Positions 18,154 through 26,189 of a DNA stretch of 33,430 nt are shown in pieces. A program made the position numbers and the translations under genes. Under the pieces are notes generated by a model. The model saw only the letters and a program-made list of their open reading frames with translations, did not search any database and was not told the origin of the DNA. Source of the stretch: Bacillota bacterium (GTDB lineage: Bacteria; Bacillota; Sulfobacillia; Sulfobacillales; Sulfobacillaceae); contig JAJZXC010000005.1 of the NCBI GenBank assembly GCA_021846365.1, positions 1-33,430 of the forward strand, in the 5' to 3' direction. Within the stretch, counting starts at the first letter, position 1; every line of letters starts with the position of its first letter.

Positions 18154-19120
18154 GCTCGTCTGCCTCTCTAGCCTCCTCATACTGGTCGTAGGCCGCAATG
18201 ATCCGCGTGATTAGATGATGGCGGATCACGTCGCGGGAGCCCAGGGAAATCACCGCGATATCGGGAATGGAGGCCAAAATTACGGCCGCTTCGGCCAACC
18301 CCGACCGCTCACCATGAGGTAGGTCCACCTGAGTGGCATCACCCGTAACCACAATTTTCGAGCCATGGCCGAATCGGGTCAGAAACATTTTCATCTGAGC
18401 ATGGGTCGTGTTTTGCGCCTCGTCAAGAATGATGAAACTATTATGCAGCGTCCGCCCTCGCATATAGGCCAGGGGCGCGATTTCTATATGTCCCCGCTCG
18501 CGTGCGCGCTCCACCGCTTCCATTCCCAGCATTTGATATAGCGCGTCGTAGAGCGGGCGCAGATAGGGGTGCACCTTCTCTTCCAGGTCGCCGGGCAAAA
18601 AACCCAGCTTTTCACCGGCCTCCACCGCGGGCCGAGTCAGGATAATCCGCTCCACCGTCTGCGTCCTCAGCGCCCCTACGGCCATGGCCATGGCCAAATA
18701 GGTTTTGCCGGTGCCCGCCGGACCCATGGCGATCACCAGCGTATGACGACGAATAGCCTCGATATACCGTTGCTGCCCGATGGTCTTGGGGCGAACGCTC
18801 TTGCCTTGAGCGGTGGTAAAGACATTTTCGGTCAGGAGATGCAAGAATTCTTGCTGTGCACCTTCTTTGACCGCCAGCAGGGCATTTTCCACCGTCTCCC
18901 GACGCACCGCCTCCCCGGCATAGGCCCATTCCGCCAAAAGGTCCAACACCTCGCGAGTCTCCGCTTCGGCGTCCGGCGTGCCTTGAATGGAAATGATGTT
19001 GCCGCGCGCCGTCAACTTGACCGTCAATGTCGCTTCAATCAGTCTCAAATGTTCGTCGCCGCGTCCGAAGAGCGTTGTTGCCGCATGATTGTCCGCAATC
19101 ACCCACTGGGTTTGTGGCAA
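18128..19120 (-). CDS. phoH: PhoH-like ATPase
   Basis: Cytoplasmic P-loop ATPase of the PhoH family, linked to RNA metabolism and often clustered with ybeY. Walker A is GPAGTGKT (about 133-140) and Walker B is FIILDEAQNTT; LTRPAVEAGEKLGFLPGDLEEKV is a family signature. The N-terminal 100 residues form the KH-like part of the long bacterial version. The frame is open to a TTG at 19138, but GGAGG lies immediately downstream of it. The TTG at 19120, six bases after that Shine-Dalgarno, is the better start and gives 330 residues. The YqfD-PhoH-YqfF-YbeY order is conserved in Firmicutes. Confidence 0.94.
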   Translation of the reverse strand: MPQTQWVIADNHAATTLFGRGDEHLRLIEATLTVKLTARGNIISIQGTPDAEAETREVLDLLAEWAYAGEAVRRETVENALLAVKEGAQQEFLHLLTENVFTTAQGKSVRPKTIGQQRYIEAIRRHTLVIAMGPAGTGKTYLAMAMAVGALRTQTVERIILTRPAVEAGEKLGFLPGDLEEKVHPYLRPLYDALYQMLGMEAVERARERGHIEIAPLAYMRGRTLHNSFIILDEAQNTTHAQMKMFLTRFGHGSKIVVTGDATQVDLPHGERSGLAEAAVILASIPDIAVISLGSRDVIRHHLITRIIAAYDQYEEAREADEHEHDSEGT

Positions 19121-19141
19121 ACCGAACCTCCTTGCCAATAT

Positions 19142-20335
19142 TTATTCGCTCGCTTTCCCGCCTAGTAGCGGGGGGACGACGGCGATGTTCTGTTCGGCCT
19201 GTCGGATCAGCGTAACCGAAACCCCCCCTCGACTTCGGCGAATATACCGCGCTTGCTGCAACCATCGTCCCCCTGCGGGCAAATCCGCCATCATTCGCCG
19301 CTCGGCACGCTTCATGGCCAGAACAGTGGCCTCTCTCGCCGTGAGTTGGCGTGTACTTTCCTTGATTTCATTATATACTACCCGGCGCCATTCTAACGGT
19401 ATTTCCACTCCGCGGTAAACAATCGGGCGAACTTTGACGCTGCGTCGGTACTGTCGAAAGGGCAGGCGCGGCCAACTCAGCGGGATGGCGGGGCCATGAT
19501 CAATCAACAACTGGTAATCGGTTCTGTGCGGGGCCTGGACTTTGACCCGCCGCTCGGCAAACGCTTGGTAGACGGTGGTGCGGTAGGTCACTTCGGCAAT
19601 CACGCGCCCAACCGGCGGCACCATCATGCGATGTCGGCCAAGGGCAAATTCGACGCCACCAATCAGCGGCTGGCCCTTGATCACCCGGTCGCCAGCGCCG
19701 ACCAGCGGCTCGCCCAGGTAGGTCTCAACCTTGAGCACCCGACCCGCCTCGCCGGCTACCAGTGGTGCCGAGCGGGCAAGAGGCGGCCGACTGGTCATCT
19801 CCGCGGCTTGAATCCTGGCCACGATGCCGGTGAGACTGACCCGGACCCAGAAGAAGTTGTCCAACTGCCGCTCCATGGCCATGCTGATAGAGCGCAGATT
19901 AATGCCGTCACGGCGCACTCCCGCCCGCAGCCCCACTTTGGCCGCTGCAGCGATGAGTTCCTGGCGTGCCTTGGGCCGCGAACCGAGGGTGGGGGCATCC
20001 ACGATCCATATGTGCCCGCTTAGCCACCAGACTCCGATCAACCCCGTCAGCAAGCCCGCCCACAACCAAGGCCGCTGCGATGCCCGGCGAACGGCCCGCG
20101 CCAGGCCCTGCCTCCGCCCGAAGTGGACCTCGACGTGGTGGATGCGCGCACTGCGATGCAAAGCCGGCACCGTCTGCCGCGACACGGCGCACCACAGAGC
20201 GCCGTCGTCATTGCGCCTGATCGCCCAGATTCGAAATCCTTCGCGACTGAGGTCGTCGAGCACCCGTTCACTGTTTGCGCCTTCCAGTCGGACTTGTACA
20301 AATCCGGCCAGATACCGACCGATCAATTCAGTCAC
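19142..20335 (-). CDS. yqfD: Sporulation protein YqfD
   Basis: Membrane protein of the YqfD family, expressed in the mother cell during sporulation in Bacillus; the biochemical role is not established. The 397-residue protein has one clear transmembrane segment (about 90-112, WAGLLTGLIGVWWLSGHIWIV). A large C-terminal portion presumably lies outside the membrane and contains the family stretch KVGLRAGVRRDGIN and GEPLVGAGDRVIKGQPLI. The basic N-terminal domain resembles YqfD more than anything else. The GTG start overlaps the yqfC stop as GTGA. Confidence 0.88.
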   Translation of the reverse strand: MTELIGRYLAGFVQVRLEGANSERVLDDLSREGFRIWAIRRNDDGALWCAVSRQTVPALHRSARIHHVEVHFGRRQGLARAVRRASQRPWLWAGLLTGLIGVWWLSGHIWIVDAPTLGSRPKARQELIAAAAKVGLRAGVRRDGINLRSISMAMERQLDNFFWVRVSLTGIVARIQAAEMTSRPPLARSAPLVAGEAGRVLKVETYLGEPLVGAGDRVIKGQPLIGGVEFALGRHRMMVPPVGRVIAEVTYRTTVYQAFAERRVKVQAPHRTDYQLLIDHGPAIPLSWPRLPFRQYRRSVKVRPIVYRGVEIPLEWRRVVYNEIKESTRQLTAREATVLAMKRAERRMMADLPAGGRWLQQARYIRRSRGGVSVTLIRQAEQNIAVVPPLLGGKASE

Positions 20336-20616
20336 GGCTCTGCCCTCCCCTCAAAGCGGAGCCCGCTCACCTGTCCGCCGATCACTATCACCGGCCTGTC
20401 TAACCAGTCTATCGTCAGGCCGCTGCCTTCAATAACCACCCTCCCCTCGGGTACGGCGACGATGACTTCGGATTGCCCAAAGCGAACGATTCCTCGTTGA
20501 TTTTCGATCCGCACCTTCAGTCCGCCGACGATTTCGACACGGCTTACGCCAAACAGCGCCTCGGCGGGAACCTCCGCGATTTCTGCCAGACGGTAGAGCC
20601 GGGACCCTTTCTTCAT
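20332..20616 (-). CDS. yqfC: Sporulation protein YqfC
   Basis: A 94-residue YabP/YqfC-family protein, a mother-cell sporulation factor in Bacillus with no known enzymatic activity. The all-beta repeat pattern is visible: VEIVGGLKVRIENQRGIVRF, then VIVAVPEGRVVIEGSGLTI and RPVIVIGGQVSGLRFEG. ATG at 20616 follows a GATAGGGGC stretch. It is the first gene of the long leftward run and overlaps yqfD by 4 bases. Normally rpsU and yqeY lie upstream on the same strand; here an opposite-strand module intervenes. Confidence 0.9.
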   Translation of the reverse strand: MKKGSRLYRLAEIAEVPAEALFGVSRVEIVGGLKVRIENQRGIVRFGQSEVIVAVPEGRVVIEGSGLTIDWLDRPVIVIGGQVSGLRFEGRAEP

Positions 20617-20702
20617 GCCCTATCTGCCACCGGGCCTTGCGGCCTCAGGCGGTGGTTCTCCTCTCTCGCCCAATTCCCCGCAATCCTGGGCGGCCTTGCT
20701 TC

Positions 20703-20732
20703 ATGCTATGCGAAAGCTTCTCCCAGCATGAG
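20703..20732 (-). promoter_or_regulatory. Candidate sigma-E-type promoter for yqfC-yqfD
   Basis: On the minus strand CTCATGCT (20725-20732) and CATAGCAT (20703-20710) are separated by 14 bases. Compared with the Bacillus sigma-E pattern GTCATATT and CATACAAT, they match 5/8 and 6/8. yqfC and yqfD are sigma-E genes in Bacillus, so the match is biologically sensible. The site lies about 85 bases before the yqfC ATG. The same bases form a TCATGCT/AGCATGA inverted repeat, which is an alternative reading. Confidence 0.35.
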
Positions 20733-20798
20733 ACGGGCCCGCACTGCCTGCTCGAGCCGCCAAGCAGGAAAACGCGCCACGGCGTCGAACACCTTCAC

Positions 20799-21698
20799 AT
20801 GACGATCGCGCAATCATTGACGGATTCCAGTGCGGAGGCTCGGCGCCGCCTGGTGGGGGGGACGGCGCCAATGCTGCTCCACCCTCGGCCGCACCCGCCG
20901 ACCCACTGGCGACAAGCCAAGCTCATAGTGACCCGCGGCTGTTGGGCCAGATGTGAATTTTGCCATTTTAGCCGTTTTGTCCCCCTCAGCCAAGGCAAGG
21001 CGGTTCCGCCCGTGCTCGGCATCCCCGACGCCGTGGCCGAACTCCAGCGAGCGCCTGCCTTCGACGGGGTTAAAGTAGTAACCGGACTCAGCTTTCAAGC
21101 CCCGCTGGAATATTTTACGCATCTGATCCAGGCGCTACGAGAAGCCACCGGCCAGCCGGTGCAAGCCTTTTCCGCCGTGGAAGTTGACCATTTGGCACGG
21201 CGATTGGCCTCATCGGCGCGGGAGATCCTGACTGAATGGAAGCGCCAGCGACTCGACCGGTTGGGTCCCGGGGGCGCCGAGCTGTTGGTGCCATCGGTGC
21301 GGCCGTCGCTGGCTCGCTACCGCATATCCGTGGAACGTTGGTTGGAAATTCATCGCGTGGCGCACTCGCTGGGACTAAGGACAGCGGCCGGGCTGATGTT
21401 TGACGCCCGCACCACTGCCGCGCAAATTATCGAGCATCTGAACCGCCTGAGAGAAGTTTGCGAGGGACTCGACCATATCGAATTGCAACCCCTGGAGTCG
21501 GCCCAAACCGCATTGACCCCAATCAGGCCCCCTCGCCTCGACCAACTCTTGCGGGTAGCCGCCGCCACCAAGACTCTGTGGCCAGACCTGCCGCTTCATA
21601 TCCATCTCCGCAGCATCGCGTCGGCCGACGCCGAGATCTTGCTCGCCGATGCCGGAGTGGACCGCATAATCGAAACGGTGTTGGAGGTTCAGCCGTGA
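20799..21698 (+). CDS. Radical SAM protein related to MqnC/MqnE/CofH
   Basis: A 299-residue radical SAM enzyme. The iron-sulfur motif is Cys48-x3-Cys52-x2-Cys55 in VTRGCWARCEFCHF. The middle segment PGGAELLVPSVR..., WLEIHRVAHSLGLRTAAGLMF and IIEHLNRLREV matches the pattern of the futalosine-pathway enzymes MqnE and MqnC and of CofG/CofH. It is about 60 residues shorter than those and lacks their usual C-terminal GADDFGGT-type block. Substrate is unknown and a role in menaquinone synthesis should not be assumed. The start is uncertain: ATG 20799 has no Shine-Dalgarno, while ATG 20871 follows a run of seven G. Its stop overlaps the next gene's GTG. It is the only plus-strand unit between yqeY and yqfC. 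Confidence 0.8.
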   Translation: MTIAQSLTDSSAEARRRLVGGTAPMLLHPRPHPPTHWRQAKLIVTRGCWARCEFCHFSRFVPLSQGKAVPPVLGIPDAVAELQRAPAFDGVKVVTGLSFQAPLEYFTHLIQALREATGQPVQAFSAVEVDHLARRLASSAREILTEWKRQRLDRLGPGGAELLVPSVRPSLARYRISVERWLEIHRVAHSLGLRTAAGLMFDARTTAAQIIEHLNRLREVCEGLDHIELQPLESAQTALTPIRPPRLDQLLRVAAATKTLWPDLPLHIHLRSIASADAEILLADAGVDRIIETVLEVQP

Positions 21699-22339
21699 AC
21701 AATCCCTTGCTTTGGCTCCCTACCCTCGATCTTAGCCAGCACCCAAGCGACGATCCCTGGCTGGTTCGGATGGGTCAACGATTCGTCAACCGGTCGGCAG
21801 GCCGCGGGCACATCATCGTCGCCCCCGCCGCCGTTCCCGCCTGTTCGGCGCTGCCCTCGCTCGGCACCACCGCACCGGTCTCGGGAGCCCGCGCCTGGAT
21901 TAGCCCATGCCACGGCGACGTCGGCTCGCTGACGGCTGACCTCGAAACCGAGGTGCCGGGCGATCCGGCCGCCTGGGAGGCGGTTTTTCGGGGGGAGGCC
22001 AACCTTATGTTGCGGCGCCCACCGGGGATGACCCTGCACGCACTCAGCTATGCCTTCGCCGAGGCCGTCGAACCGCTCTCCGCCCGACTTTGGGTCGAAG
22101 GCACCAGTTGGGGCTTCGCCGCCTGCTACTGGGTTCTCAGCCTCCATCCAGAGTGGGGGTTGTACGGTGCTCTCGATCTCGCCGACGCTCTCGCGCTGGC
22201 TGAAGCTTTGCATCGTCCGCTGTGGGTGACCGACTTCGCCCGGGGTCCACTGCCGGTCGACCCCCTGCCCGAATTTGCGCCCAATCCCCGGGCACGCCCG
22301 CGCTGGAGACACGAGCCCGCGCCAGCCGCCTGGCTCTAG
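21695..22339 (+). CDS. Unrecognised 214-aa partner of the radical SAM enzyme
   Basis: Begins at a GTG that overlaps the radical SAM stop (GTGA), so the two are almost certainly co-translated. The frame is open further up, but the coupled GTG is the natural start. I recognise no family. Visible features are an N-terminal NNPLLWLPTLDL, then HIIVAPAAVPAC, WISPCHGDVGS, an aromatic-rich hydrophobic centre (SARLWVEGTSWGFAACYWVLSLHP) and a proline-rich C-terminus (PNPRARPRW...PAPAAWL). Three cysteines are spread out and do not form a metal motif. There is no signal peptide and no long membrane helix, so it is probably cytosolic. Its coupling suggests a subunit, substrate-handling or next-step role for the same unknown pathway. 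Confidence 0.75.
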   Translation: MNNPLLWLPTLDLSQHPSDDPWLVRMGQRFVNRSAGRGHIIVAPAAVPACSALPSLGTTAPVSGARAWISPCHGDVGSLTADLETEVPGDPAAWEAVFRGEANLMLRRPPGMTLHALSYAFAEAVEPLSARLWVEGTSWGFAACYWVLSLHPEWGLYGALDLADALALAEALHRPLWVTDFARGPLPVDPLPEFAPNPRARPRWRHEPAPAAWL

Positions 22340-22477
22340 TCGACCGTCTCGCCGTCGCAATCTATATAGGATGGTGAAATCTAAATTCTCTAAGGCGCGC
22401 GCATCCGTTCAAATCCCTTCGTGGTCGCATATTGCGCCGGGGCATATTCGGTGCAGGCGATGGCCAACCAGCAAGCA

Positions 22478-22510
22478 AGAGACTCCGGGGAGTTTTTCCT
22501 CGGAGTCTCT
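22478..22510. terminator. Strong hairpin between convergent genes
   Basis: AGAGACTCCG (22478-22487) and CGGAGTCTCT (22501-22510) are a perfect 10-bp inverted repeat with a 13-base centre that can extend the stem by about three pairs. It lies between the plus-strand radical SAM pair and the minus-strand yqeY remnant, where a two-way terminator would be expected. Neither side has a clear T-run, so termination is inferred from position and stem strength. Confidence 0.5.
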
Positions 22511-22546
22511 GACTGAATACCTATGCACGGGCCGCTGGACCCGACC

Positions 22547-22866
22547 TCATAATCCGCCGCCTAAAGCCGCCTTCACTTTTCCGGCTATCTCCACTTCAGC
22601 CCGGCCCTGAACTCGGGGAGTCAGCCAGGCCATTACACTCTTCATGTCCGCCATCCCCCGCGCCCCGGTTTCCTGGATCGCCTGATCCACCAAACCGGCT
22701 AACTACACGTCGCGCCGTTCCTTCACTTCTTTGGCGATCAAACGGACGATCTCGCCATCGTCAAGTGACGTCCGGCGGCCTTGACGCTGCGGATAACGGT
22801 TAAGCGAACTTTGTCCTTGCTCCGCATCGCGCGCTTCAAATCGTCGTGCAAGCGTTCTTTGAGCAA
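22547..22866 (-). pseudogene. yqeY: Decayed yqeY (GatB/YqeY-domain protein)
   Basis: Three YqeY segments appear in order but not in one frame. From TTG at 22866, with GGAGGT eight bases upstream, the frame reads LLKERLHDDLKRAMRSKDK then VRLTVIRSVKAA, the family N-terminus. The next block SLDDGEIVRLIAKEVKERRD is in another frame, so a frameshift lies near 22770. That frame hits TAG at 22703-22705, then continues as LAGLVDQAIQETGARGMAD and MKSVMAWLTPRVQGRAEVEIAGKVKAAL up to TGA at 22547-22549, the family C-terminus. About 40 residues of the usual middle are missing. Total span is about 106 codons against roughly 150 normally. YqeY is a tRNA amidotransferase-like domain protein normally downstream of rpsU. 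Confidence 0.88.
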
Positions 22867-22934
22867 CAAATCCGACCTCCGTGGGCCCCAGAATTAATGG
22901 CATATTCAGGCAACGAATAACGCAGTAAAAAGTG

Positions 22935-23114
22935 CTACCGCTTGTTGCTCTTCTTACGTGCTGCCTCCGACTTCTTCTTGCGCCGAACGCTAGGCTTTTC
23001 GTAATGTTCCCGTCGGCGCGCTTCCGCCAACACGCCAGCCTTTTGGATCTGCCGCTTGAACCGACGCAATGCGCTGTCTAGACTTTCATTCTTGCCGACC
23101 TTGACCTCTGACAT
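22935..23114 (-). CDS. rpsU: 30S ribosomal protein S21
   Basis: A 59-residue basic protein beginning [20 protein letters not shown], with [35 protein letters not shown] after it. This is S21, a small-subunit protein near the anti-Shine-Dalgarno region of 16S rRNA. GGGAGCAA just before the ATG is the ribosome site. It has its own near-consensus promoter upstream and is followed by the yqeY remnant, the usual rpsU-yqeY order. Confidence 0.96.
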   Translation of the reverse strand: MSEVKVGKNESLDSALRRFKRQIQKAGVLAEARRREHYEKPSVRRKKKSEAARKKSNKR

Positions 23115-23160
23115 TTGCTCCCTCCCCTCTCCCCAACCGGGTCGGGGTTACCTTCCTTTC

Positions 23161-23189
23161 ATTATAGGGCGGGCCCAAAAAGTCGTCAA
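23161..23189 (-). promoter_or_regulatory. Near-consensus sigma-A promoter of rpsU
   Basis: On the minus strand TTGACG (23184-23189), a 17-base spacer and TATAAT (23161-23166) precede rpsU by about 46 bases. This is 5/6 and 6/6 against the consensus with optimal spacing, the best sigma-A match seen in the window. It lies after the zinc-ribbon stop, so rpsU can be transcribed independently of the heat-shock operon. Confidence 0.85.
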
Positions 23190-23232
23190 ACCGAAGAATC
23201 GGGAAAACCTGGGGGCGAGACCATCCGCAGCG

Positions 23233-23382
23233 TTACCATGGGCGGTATAGGTGGCCGTACTTGCTCAGGCACTCCTTGCATAGAGTGCTATCCAAGAATC
23301 CCCCAGGCATCGAAAGAACGGGTTTTTTGACCACCGGCTTGTGACAGATATCGCAGAATTTAAGTTCGATGAGCTTGCCCAC
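23233..23382 (-). CDS. 49-aa zinc-ribbon protein
   Basis: Short frame from GTG at 23382, preceded by GGAGG at 6-base spacing, to TAA. The product starts VGKLIELKFCDICHKPVVKK and ends CKECLSKYGHLYRPW. Two CxxC knuckles (CDIC and CKEC), 22 residues apart, indicate a treble-clef or zinc-ribbon fold. Function is unknown; such proteins often bind RNA or partner proteins. It lies between rsmE and rpsU, where Bacillus has yqeV (mtaB). It is 65 bases from rsmE and probably on the same transcript. Confidence 0.75.
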   Translation of the reverse strand: MGKLIELKFCDICHKPVVKKPVLSMPGGFLDSTLCKECLSKYGHLYRPW

Positions 23383-23447
23383 GACCCGCCTCCTCGCAGG
23401 CTAGCATCACCGAATCCAGCCGCCGTCACTCTAGCAGTCTCGACCAG

Positions 23448-24191
23448 TCATGGACAAGCAAGGGGAAGGTTGGCGGAAGGCTTGGTCAAGTCGCCGGTGA
23501 GCCACAATAGGAGGAGAGCGCCGAAGATCCCCGCGTTTTCCGCCCGGAAGGTTTGGGGACCCAGGCGGACCGAGCAAAACCCCTGCTGATGCAATACGGT
23601 TCGCTCTTGCTCGCTGATGCCGCCTTCGGGGCCCACCACCGTCTTCACTCGCTGCAGGGTTCCCGCCGCCGCCCACCAATGTTCCAGCGGCTCACCGTCC
23701 GGATCCCACAGCACACCGGCCTCACCCTCATCCCGGCCCAGATCCTCCAGGCCGGCCGCCAGGGGTAAAATATCTGGGATGTCCGCCCGCCGGCACTGTT
23801 CACTCGCCTCTTTAGCAATCCGCCGCCAGCGCTGGAGCTTGTTCGCTCCCGCCTCTCGCACGACGCTCCGTTCGGCCACCCAGGGTTGAAAGCGCGCAAT
23901 CCCCACCTCGGTGCCCTTCTCGATCACCTGGCTGAGCAGGTCATGCTTAATCAAGGCTGGGGCCAAGGTTATCGCCAGCCGAAAGCAAGGCTGAGACTCC
24001 AACTCCCGTCCGATCCTAAGGCTGGTCCCGTCCCCATCCAACTGGGCAAAAAAGAGGCCCACGCCTTCAACCATCGCCTCCAGCCCGCGGCGGCCGATCC
24101 GCATCACCTGGACCAGATAGTGGAGCTCGTCCTGGCTGAGGGGGATGCTACCGTGCTTAAGCCGCCGGGCCTCAAACATCATGCGGATCAC
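23448..24191 (-). CDS. rsmE: 16S rRNA m3U1498 methyltransferase
   Basis: SPOUT-class methyltransferase that methylates U1498 of 16S rRNA in assembled 30S subunits. From GTG at 24191 the protein is 247 residues. The N-terminal PUA-like domain has QDELHYLVQVMR. The SPOUT part shows KHDLLSQVIEKGTEVGIARF and RIAKEASEQCRRADIP, then VVGPEGGISEQE and VRLGPQTFRAENAGIFGALLL, which forms the SAM-binding knot. The GTG overlaps the prmA stop as GTGA; ATG at 24182 is an alternative. The frame's upstream extension inside prmA is not real. Confidence 0.94.
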   Translation of the reverse strand: MIRMMFEARRLKHGSIPLSQDELHYLVQVMRIGRRGLEAMVEGVGLFFAQLDGDGTSLRIGRELESQPCFRLAITLAPALIKHDLLSQVIEKGTEVGIARFQPWVAERSVVREAGANKLQRWRRIAKEASEQCRRADIPDILPLAAGLEDLGRDEGEAGVLWDPDGEPLEHWWAAAGTLQRVKTVVGPEGGISEQERTVLHQQGFCSVRLGPQTFRAENAGIFGALLLLWLTGDLTKPSANLPLACP

Positions 24192-25084
24192 TGGGCGATC
24201 CGAAGCGTTGCCCAGCCCTGGCGGATGCGGTATTCGAAAATTCGAAGACCGCCCTCCCGACGCAACATCGTCTCCATTTCGGGCACGGCGGCTTCCAACA
24301 GACCGGATAAAATGGCCCACCCGCCAAGTCGCTTGCGCACCGATGGCCACCACTGGATAATCAATTCGCGAGTCAAATTCATCATGATTAGATCATACGG
24401 GGGCCCCGCCGTAAGATCCGCCAACGTTCCCCGCGTCACCTGAATCCGGCGCTCCAAACCGTTTGATCGAATATTGCTCAGCAACGCCCGTACGGCCGTC
24501 GGGTCCGGTTCTACCGCGTCCACGGTTACTGCCCCCAACTGGGCGGCGGCCAGCGACAAGATGCCCGACCCGGCTCCCAGATCCAAGACTCGGTGTACTG
24601 CGGCGCCTTGGGCAATCAAGATCTCCAGGCAGCAACGCGTGGTGGCGTGGGTCCCGGTGCCAAAAGCCATGCCTGGGTCGAGCCAGATGGTTTTTTGGGC
24701 GGAAAAAGGAGAACTTTCGTACCAGGTCGGCACGATCCCGTAGCCAGCGGGCAGCGTCACCGGTTCGTAATACTGTTTCCATGCCGTTTCCCAGGTCTGC
24801 CCGGCCACCCGTTCGACCGCAACTTGCCAACCGTGGGCCGATGCCTGTTGGCGCACCCGCACCGCCACAGCCGGCCAGCGTTCGTCGTCCGCGAAATACC
24901 CCGCCACAAACGGGGTGAGGTCAGTTGGTTGCACCATGTCCGTGAACGGTGCCAACACCGACGGCTCGCCGTCCTCAAATTCCACTCCGCTGAGTCCAAA
25001 GTCGATCAGCCATGCCGCGGCGGCCTCAATTTCGCTAGCCTTGACCGTGACCTGAACCCTCCAATAGTCAACGCCCGAACGCAT
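24188..25084 (-). CDS. prmA: Ribosomal protein L11 methyltransferase
   Basis: SAM-dependent enzyme that trimethylates lysines and the N-terminus of ribosomal protein L11. The 298-residue protein has the N-terminal L11-recognition domain, then [21 protein letters not shown] and the class I SAM motif [20 protein letters not shown] with [11 protein letters not shown]. The downstream motif DLIMMNL corresponds to the NPP(Y/F)-like position, as in PrmA. ATG at 25084 overlaps the dnaJ end by 17 bases, with AAGGTGA upstream. Confidence 0.95.
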   Translation of the reverse strand: MRSGVDYWRVQVTVKASEIEAAAAWLIDFGLSGVEFEDGEPSVLAPFTDMVQPTDLTPFVAGYFADDERWPAVAVRVRQQASAHGWQVAVERVAGQTWETAWKQYYEPVTLPAGYGIVPTWYESSPFSAQKTIWLDPGMAFGTGTHATTRCCLEILIAQGAAVHRVLDLGAGSGILSLAAAQLGAVTVDAVEPDPTAVRALLSNIRSNGLERRIQVTRGTLADLTAGPPYDLIMMNLTRELIIQWWPSVRKRLGGWAILSGLLEAAVPEMETMLRREGGLRIFEYRIRQGWATLRIAQ

Positions 25085-26189
25085 CTTTCACCTTGCGCAA
25101 AATACTGCGGTCCTCGGCCAGCACCGATTCATCACGCAATTCCGCCCACTGCCGCATCAATTCGCGCTCTTTGGCCGAAAGCTGGGAGGGCACCTGAACA
25201 GTAATTCGCACGTGCAGATCTCCCCGAATGGAGGGACTGCCAAGGCGCGGAAAACCTAGCCTGGGCACCCGAAACACCGTGCTCGGCTGGGTGCCGGGCG
25301 GAATATGGATCGTCTCCCGGGCCCCGATTCCCTCCACCTCGACATCTGCCCCCAGAACCGCCTGGGCAAAGCCGATGGCAAGGTCGATAACCAGATCTTG
25401 GCCCTGACGCCGGAACGCTGCGTGCGACTTGACGTGCACCAACACCATCAAATCTCCAGGAGAACCGCCGCGTTGACCAGCCCCACCTTCTCCCGGTACC
25501 CTGAGCCGGGTTCCGTCTTCGACCCCCGGGGGGACGGTGATGGTGATGCGCTTTTCAGCCCTGACTTGGCCACGCCCGCGACACTCCCGGCAGGGCGTGC
25601 TCACCGTCTTGCCCGTGCCTCGGCACTGCGGACAAGTTTCGATTTGCCGCACCCGGCCCAACAAACTGTCGCGAATGTACTCGACCTGGCCTCCCCCGTG
25701 GCAGCGTCCGCACGTCTCAATCCGCGTGCCGGGTTCAGCCTGGTTGCCGTGACAACGGGGGCACACGTCATCGCGGACCAGCCGAATCTCCCGTTCTACC
25801 CCCGTCATCACGTCTTCCAAGTCGATCGTGAGGTCCGACCGCAAATCGGGACCGCGCTCGGGCCCGGGGCGCCCACCCGCTCCGCTGCCGCCGAAAAACA
25901 TATCGAAAATGTCGCCAAACCCGCCGAATCCTCCGAAATCGGTCTGCCCAAAATGATATCCCGGGCCGGCGCCTTGGGTGCCGAACTGGTCGTATTGCGC
26001 ACGCTTGTTGGCGTCGCTCAGCACCTCGTAGGCTTCGTTCAATTCTTTAAACTTTTCTTCGGCTCGGTCATCCCCGGGGTTGGCGTCCGGGTGGTGTTTC
26101 CGGGCCAGCCGGCGAAAAGCCTGTTTAATCTCGTCTTCTGACGCGTTCCGGCTTACACCCAGGACATCGTAATAATCTCGATTCGCCAT
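25068..26189 (-). CDS. dnaJ: Chaperone DnaJ (type I Hsp40)
   Basis: Cochaperone that stimulates DnaK ATPase and delivers unfolded substrates. The 373-residue protein has a J domain with HPD at 33-35, a Gly/Phe-rich segment ([17 protein letters not shown]), and four CxxCxGxG-type zinc repeats ([30 protein letters not shown]). The C-terminal peptide-binding domain follows. The ATG follows GGGAGGAACGGGT. In most Firmicutes dnaK lies directly upstream; here grpE does, with only 28 bases between. Confidence 0.97.
   Translation of the reverse strand: MANRDYYDVLGVSRNASEDEIKQAFRRLARKHHPDANPGDDRAEEKFKELNEAYEVLSDANKRAQYDQFGTQGAGPGYHFGQTDFGGFGGFGDIFDMFFGGSGAGGRPGPERGPDLRSDLTIDLEDVMTGVEREIRLVRDDVCPRCHGNQAEPGTRIETCGRCHGGGQVEYIRDSLLGRVRQIETCPQCRGTGKTVSTPCRECRGRGQVRAEKRITITVPPGVEDGTRLRVPGEGGAGQRGGSPGDLMVLVHVKSHAAFRRQGQDLVIDLAIGFAQAVLGADVEVEGIGARETIHIPPGTQPSTVFRVPRLGFPRLGSPSIRGDLHVRITVQVPSQLSAKERELMRQWAELRDESVLAEDRSILRKVKDAFGR

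Noticed and set aside
20707-20798. A 30-codon minus-strand frame (GTG at 20798) reading VKVFDAVARFPAWRLEQ and onward, upstream of yqfC.
   Set aside because: There is no Shine-Dalgarno before the GTG, the frame is short, and it would overlap the candidate yqfC promoter. Left uncalled.
20799-21698. Naming the radical SAM gene mqnC or mqnE.
   Set aside because: It is too short, lacks the family C-terminal block and has no mqn neighbours; only a family-level relation is supported.
22340-22477. A possible gene between the radical SAM pair and the hairpin.
   Set aside because: No frame with a start and a Shine-Dalgarno carries a plausible protein, and nothing else was recognised here.
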